DNA of 7,708 nucleotides from Methanosaeta sp. NSP1 (lineage in GTDB: Archaea > Halobacteriota > Methanosarcinia > Methanotrichales > Methanotrichaceae). Made by a program: the position numbers and the translations under genes. The notes below the pieces were generated by a model that did no database searches, was not told the origin of the DNA, and was given only the letters and a program-made list of their open reading frames with translations. The stretch covers positions 1 through 7,708 of the forward strand of contig NOLC01000214.1 in NCBI GenBank assembly GCA_002256595.1, given 5' to 3'. Below are positions 5,109-7,708 of this stretch, one piece after another. Each line of letters opens with the position of its first letter. Within the stretch, counting starts at the first letter, position 1.

Positions 5109-5833
5109 ACTTCGATGCTAATACTATCATATATCTTCTGGAAATCATCGTAGGAGGTCTTCTTGTGGGCATCGGCGTTCACTTCGTGCCCGTGGGCGGC
5201 GCTCCCGCAGCCATGGCCCAGGCCACTGGTATCGGAACAGGCACGGTGCAATTGGCGGCAGGCTCAGGCCTTACCGGACTCTTGTCCGCCGGCTTGATGA
5301 TGTACGCCATGACACTGAGCCCGACATTTGCCCAAGACGGCTACAGCATCTGGCCGATCCTTCTAACCGGAGCGGTTGGAGCCATGATCATGATGGATGC
5401 CACCATGCTCACAGGTAGCTGGATCTACGCCTACGCCGTAGGTGCGCCTTTCGCCTCAGCCAAGGTCAACTACGATCCCATCACCAAGTTCTCTCAGCCG
5501 CCATATGTCGCTCCGGGAACAGTCGGTCAGGGCATTCCCACCGTCTGCTTTGTCTCTGGGACCATTGGCGCAGCCATGGGAGGCCTGGGCGGTGCCATGA
5601 TCTACTTCCCGCTGGTTCAGATCAACGGCAATCCGGCCATGAGTGCCATCTTCGCCATAGGGATATTCATGGTGGATGCAGTGCTCGCTTCCTGGAACAT
5701 CCAGGGAACCATCGAGGGATTCCATGATCCCAAGTTCAAGAAGTGGCCCAAGGCCTTCAAGGCCTGTCTGGTCTCCACAGCAATCCTGGCAGTGGTCGCT
5801 ATACTGATCACTCCATTGGTCGGAGGTGCCTAA
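5105..5833 (+). CDS. mtrD: Tetrahydromethanopterin S-methyltransferase subunit D
   Basis: Membrane subunit of the Mtr complex, thought to build the Na+ path with MtrC and MtrE. The 242 residues include about six hydrophobic segments (7-29, 51-72, 81-103, 145-170, 176-197, 219-239) and family motifs such as VHFVPVGGAPAAMAQATGIGTGTVQLAAG (25-53, read in two parts), TMLTGSWIYAYAVGAPFASAK (100-120) and NIQGTIEGFHDPKFKKWPKAF (198-218). The start ATG overlaps the mtrE stop; GGGGGAT (5090-5096) inside the end of mtrE serves as ribosome site. The last codons (Gly-Gly-Ala) contain the GGAGGTG ribosome site for mtrC, which begins 1 bp after the stop. Confidence 0.97.
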   Translation: MNFDANTIIYLLEIIVGGLLVGIGVHFVPVGGAPAAMAQATGIGTGTVQLAAGSGLTGLLSAGLMMYAMTLSPTFAQDGYSIWPILLTGAVGAMIMMDATMLTGSWIYAYAVGAPFASAKVNYDPITKFSQPPYVAPGTVGQGIPTVCFVSGTIGAAMGGLGGAMIYFPLVQINGNPAMSAIFAIGIFMVDAVLASWNIQGTIEGFHDPKFKKWPKAFKACLVSTAILAVVAILITPLVGGA

Positions 5834-5834
5834 G

Positions 5835-6647
5835 ATGGCAGCAGTTAGGGGTTTTAAGATCGAGCCCAAGCAGCTTCGTATCTATGGTTTGATCGGCTCG
5901 GTAGTGGGAATATACCTGGCTTACCTGCTCAACGCTATCACCGGAACCACCATCTTCTCCTTCGTAGGAGCCCTGGCCGCCATCCTTGGTGCGGTTATGG
6001 GAGCCAATGCAGTTAGAAGAGTGTGTGCTTATGGCATAGGCACAGGAGTTCCATCCATCGGAATGCTCTCTTTAGGAATGGGCGTAGTTGCAGTTCTATT
6101 CGGCCTGAGCATTGCAGAGCAGATGGGCATAGGAGTTCTGGGGGTAATCATTGCCCTGGTTTACTCCATGATCTTCGGATATGTGGTGGGGCTTATCGCC
6201 AACCGGGTTATGGGCTTTAACATCCCAGTCATGGAGGAAGGCCTGACCGATCTGTCCGGAGCAGGAACCCTGGCCATATTGGGCTGGTCCTTTGCCATAT
6301 CCGGATCGCTGGGCTATGCCGATATCGTGAACAGCGTCATCAATACCGGCTTCTTGGCCATCATCTTCATCTGCGGCGGTCTGGCAATATTGCATCCATT
6401 CAACGCCAATCTGGGACCGGATGAGAAGCAGGATAGAACCCTGGTAAACGCGGTAATGGTAGGTGGCATGTCCACCATTGCTACAGGCATTTGCGCCCTG
6501 ATGACTCTGGGCCTTGCCGCGGGCATGGTGCAGATCGTAGTGGGCTTTGCCGTCTGGTATTACTTCTTCGTATGGTACTACAGACTGGCAGCGAGGGATG
6601 CCTCAGCAGTGGTAGGAACGGGGCTATTGCCGCCAACGGTGCAGTGA
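5835..6647 (+). CDS. mtrC: Tetrahydromethanopterin S-methyltransferase subunit C
   Basis: Membrane subunit of the Mtr methyltransferase. The 270-residue protein is almost entirely hydrophobic, with seven or eight probable helices (15-35, 38-57, 71-92, 97-124, 143-160, 170-187, 205-225, 228-249). Conserved stretches are GAVMGANAVRRVCAYGIGTG (52-71), NRVMGFNIPVMEEGLTDLSG (123-142) and HPFNANLGPDEKQDRTL (187-203). ATG 5835 is preferred to the in-frame GTG at 5826, because GGAGGTG (5822-5828) stands 6 nt before the ATG and the GTG is itself part of that ribosome site. The gene follows mtrD by 1 bp and precedes mtrB by 13 bp, consistent with stoichiometric co-translation. Confidence 0.97.
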   Translation: MAAVRGFKIEPKQLRIYGLIGSVVGIYLAYLLNAITGTTIFSFVGALAAILGAVMGANAVRRVCAYGIGTGVPSIGMLSLGMGVVAVLFGLSIAEQMGIGVLGVIIALVYSMIFGYVVGLIANRVMGFNIPVMEEGLTDLSGAGTLAILGWSFAISGSLGYADIVNSVINTGFLAIIFICGGLAILHPFNANLGPDEKQDRTLVNAVMVGGMSTIATGICALMTLGLAAGMVQIVVGFAVWYYFFVWYYRLAARDASAVVGTGLLPPTVQ

Positions 6648-6660
6648 GGAGGTCTAGGAA

Positions 6661-7011
6661 ATGGGAATTGTTAGAATATCATCGGAACTGGGCCTGTCAT
6701 TCGATCCGCTCAAGGGGATGGTAGCAGAGGAGAGAGACGACGTCATTCAGTATGCTCTCGATCCCATCATCCCCATGGTGGATAGATTGGACCACATTGC
6801 AGATGATCTTATGAACCAGTTGGTGCCGGACAATGAGCTTATGGAGTCTTATGCCAACCGAGGCAAGGCATCCTATATCGGCGGCCTGTACACCAATATC
6901 TGGATGGGATTCATCATCGGCCTGGTTGTAGCCTTTGTCCTCCTCATCAGCACGCTCTTCACCAGCGAGGAAGGACTGAATATCATAAAGGCAGCAATGG
7001 GAGGTGCCTGA
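6661..7011 (+). CDS. mtrB: Tetrahydromethanopterin S-methyltransferase subunit B
   Basis: Small single-helix subunit of the Mtr complex, 116 residues. The N-terminal part (1-78) is hydrophilic and acidic, with DPIIPMVDRLDHIADDLMNQL (34-54) likely helical; one membrane helix lies at about 80-100 (IWMGFIIGLVVAFVLLISTLF). It is thought to help hold the complex together beside MtrA, MtrF and MtrG. GGAGGT (6648-6653), directly after the mtrC stop and 7 nt before the ATG, is the ribosome site. Its last codons (Met-Gly-Gly-Ala) hold the ribosome site for mtrA, the same arrangement as at the mtrD/mtrC junction. Confidence 0.95.
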   Translation: MGIVRISSELGLSFDPLKGMVAEERDDVIQYALDPIIPMVDRLDHIADDLMNQLVPDNELMESYANRGKASYIGGLYTNIWMGFIIGLVVAFVLLISTLFTSEEGLNIIKAAMGGA

Positions 7012-7012
7012 A

Positions 7013-7708
7013 ATGGCACTTAAGAAGAAGCCATCTGAGCCTTGGCCGCTCATCACCGGCGAGTATGAGGCAGGAAATCCGGAAAATCCGGTGGCTATCT
7101 GCACCTGCGGATCTCACATCAAGGGCTCGGAGCTATTGGCTGCGGGAGCAGCCCTGGCAGGACCGTGCAAGACCGAGAACATCGGCATTGAGAAGATGGT
7201 CGCGAACCTGGTCTCCAATCCCAACATCAGATATCTGATCATTACGGGGATGGAGGTCAAGGGACACATCACCGGCCAGGCAGTGGAAGCCTTTCTCAAA
7301 GATGGCATAGATAAGGAAGGAAGAATTGTCGGTGCCAAGGGAGCCATTCCCTTCATCCAGAACCTGAATGAGGAGGCCATTGAGAGGGTCAAGGAGCAGG
7401 TCCAGCCCGTCATGATGATGGATACCGAGGACATGGGCGCCATCAAGGCCAAGATCGCGGAGCTGGTCTCCAAGGATCCGGGTGCCTTAGATGTCGAGCC
7501 CATGAGAATCGAGATCAAAGAGGGCGGAGCAGAAGAGGAGGAAACAGGTCCCAGGCCCATGGCGGCAGAGGCTGTGGATATTCTGGGCAGAATGAGGCTC
7601 ATGGATGCTGCGGTCACCAATAACGGTCTGCTCAACAAGTTCCAGGCAGGCGCTTATGCCGGCAAGATAGAGGGCATTGCTCTGGGCATGACTGTGGTCC
7701 TGATCTTC
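7013..7708 (+). CDS. mtrA: Tetrahydromethanopterin S-methyltransferase subunit A, corrinoid-binding (3' end missing)
   Basis: Carries the cobamide (vitamin B12-type) prosthetic group that accepts the methyl group from methyl-tetrahydromethanopterin via MtrH and passes it to coenzyme M. The window holds 232 open codons from ATG 7013; family members have about 240, so only the last few residues of the C-terminal membrane anchor are missing. Visible are the start PWPLITGEYEAGNPENPVAI (10-29), CGSHIKGSELLAAGAALAGPC (32-52), and ITGMEVKGHITGQAV (77-91), where His85 corresponds by motif to the histidine that coordinates cobalt in MtrA. An acidic linker (EEEET, near 174-178) precedes NKFQAGAYAGKIEG and the hydrophobic anchor starting near residue 217. 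GGAGGTG (7000-7006) within the end of mtrB is the ribosome site. mtrF, mtrG and mtrH are expected downstream. Confidence 0.96.
   Translation, partial: MALKKKPSEPWPLITGEYEAGNPENPVAICTCGSHIKGSELLAAGAALAGPCKTENIGIEKMVANLVSNPNIRYLIITGMEVKGHITGQAVEAFLKDGIDKEGRIVGAKGAIPFIQNLNEEAIERVKEQVQPVMMMDTEDMGAIKAKIAELVSKDPGALDVEPMRIEIKEGGAEEEETGPRPMAAEAVDILGRMRLMDAAVTNNGLLNKFQAGAYAGKIEGIALGMTVVLIF

Noticed and set aside
5456..5869. 137-codon minus-strand open frame
   Set aside because: It is antisense to mtrD with no supporting signal or recognisable protein.
7114..7638. 174-codon open frame on the minus strand
   Set aside because: It is antisense to mtrA, which has unmistakable family motifs; the antisense product is Ser/Met/Pro-rich with no recognisable pattern.
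1..7708. CRISPR array, insertion sequence or defence cassette
   Set aside because: No regularly spaced direct repeats, transposase, nuclease or toxin motifs are visible; all larger frames are explained by metabolic genes.

Overview
The window looks like chromosomal DNA from a methanogenic euryarchaeon. It holds five consecutive genes of the membrane-bound, Na+-pumping methyltransferase of methanogenesis (mtrE-D-C-B-A, the last one cut off by the window), an archaeal-type CDP-archaeol synthase, the archaeal form of HMG-CoA synthase with its thiolase partner, archaeal BRE/TATA promoters, and a tRNA gene with a bulge-helix-bulge intron and no encoded CCA. The fairly GC-rich codon use together with the mtrEDCBA order fits Methanosarcinales of the Methanothrix (Methanosaeta) type better than AT-rich Methanosarcina. 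A GC-rich Methanomicrobiales genome cannot be excluded from sequence reading alone.

Layout. Left part, minus strand (1-2621): a compact mevalonate-entry operon, transcribed right to left. It runs from an XRE-type regulator with an effector domain (2621-1902), through HMG-CoA synthase (1895-858, TTG start), to acetoacetyl-CoA thiolase (861 to the left edge, incomplete). The genes are coupled: the ribosome site of HMG-CoA synthase contains the regulator's stop codon, and synthase and thiolase overlap by ATGA. Upstream of the operon are a leaderless-type promoter and two dyads. Next on the minus strand come a tRNA-Gly(UCC) gene with a 24-nt intron (2837-2742) and a small unrecognised or DUF2958-like gene (3289-2930).

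Right part, plus strand: the intergenic space 3290-3468 is rich in inverted repeats and leads into carS (3469-4005). A strong BRE/TATA promoter at 4103-4117 then drives mtrE (4203), mtrD, mtrC, mtrB and mtrA, which is open at the right edge. The mtr genes are tightly packed (4-bp overlap, or 1, 13 and 1 bp gaps) with strong Shine-Dalgarno sites. mtrF, mtrG and mtrH would be expected just beyond the window.

How the genes work together: thiolase and HMG-CoA synthase make HMG-CoA, the first steps toward isoprenoid lipid chains, and CarS activates the finished diether lipid with CTP before head-group attachment. Two stages of membrane lipid synthesis therefore sit within about 1 kb of each other, next to a candidate pathway regulator. 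The Mtr complex transfers the methyl group from tetrahydromethanopterin/sarcinapterin to coenzyme M and pumps Na+. I found no CRISPR array, insertion sequence, toxin system or clearly new multi-gene system. The points worth a second look are regulatory (dyads around the lipid-gene promoters, the mtr leader), the tRNA intron, and the small orphan gene beside the tRNA.
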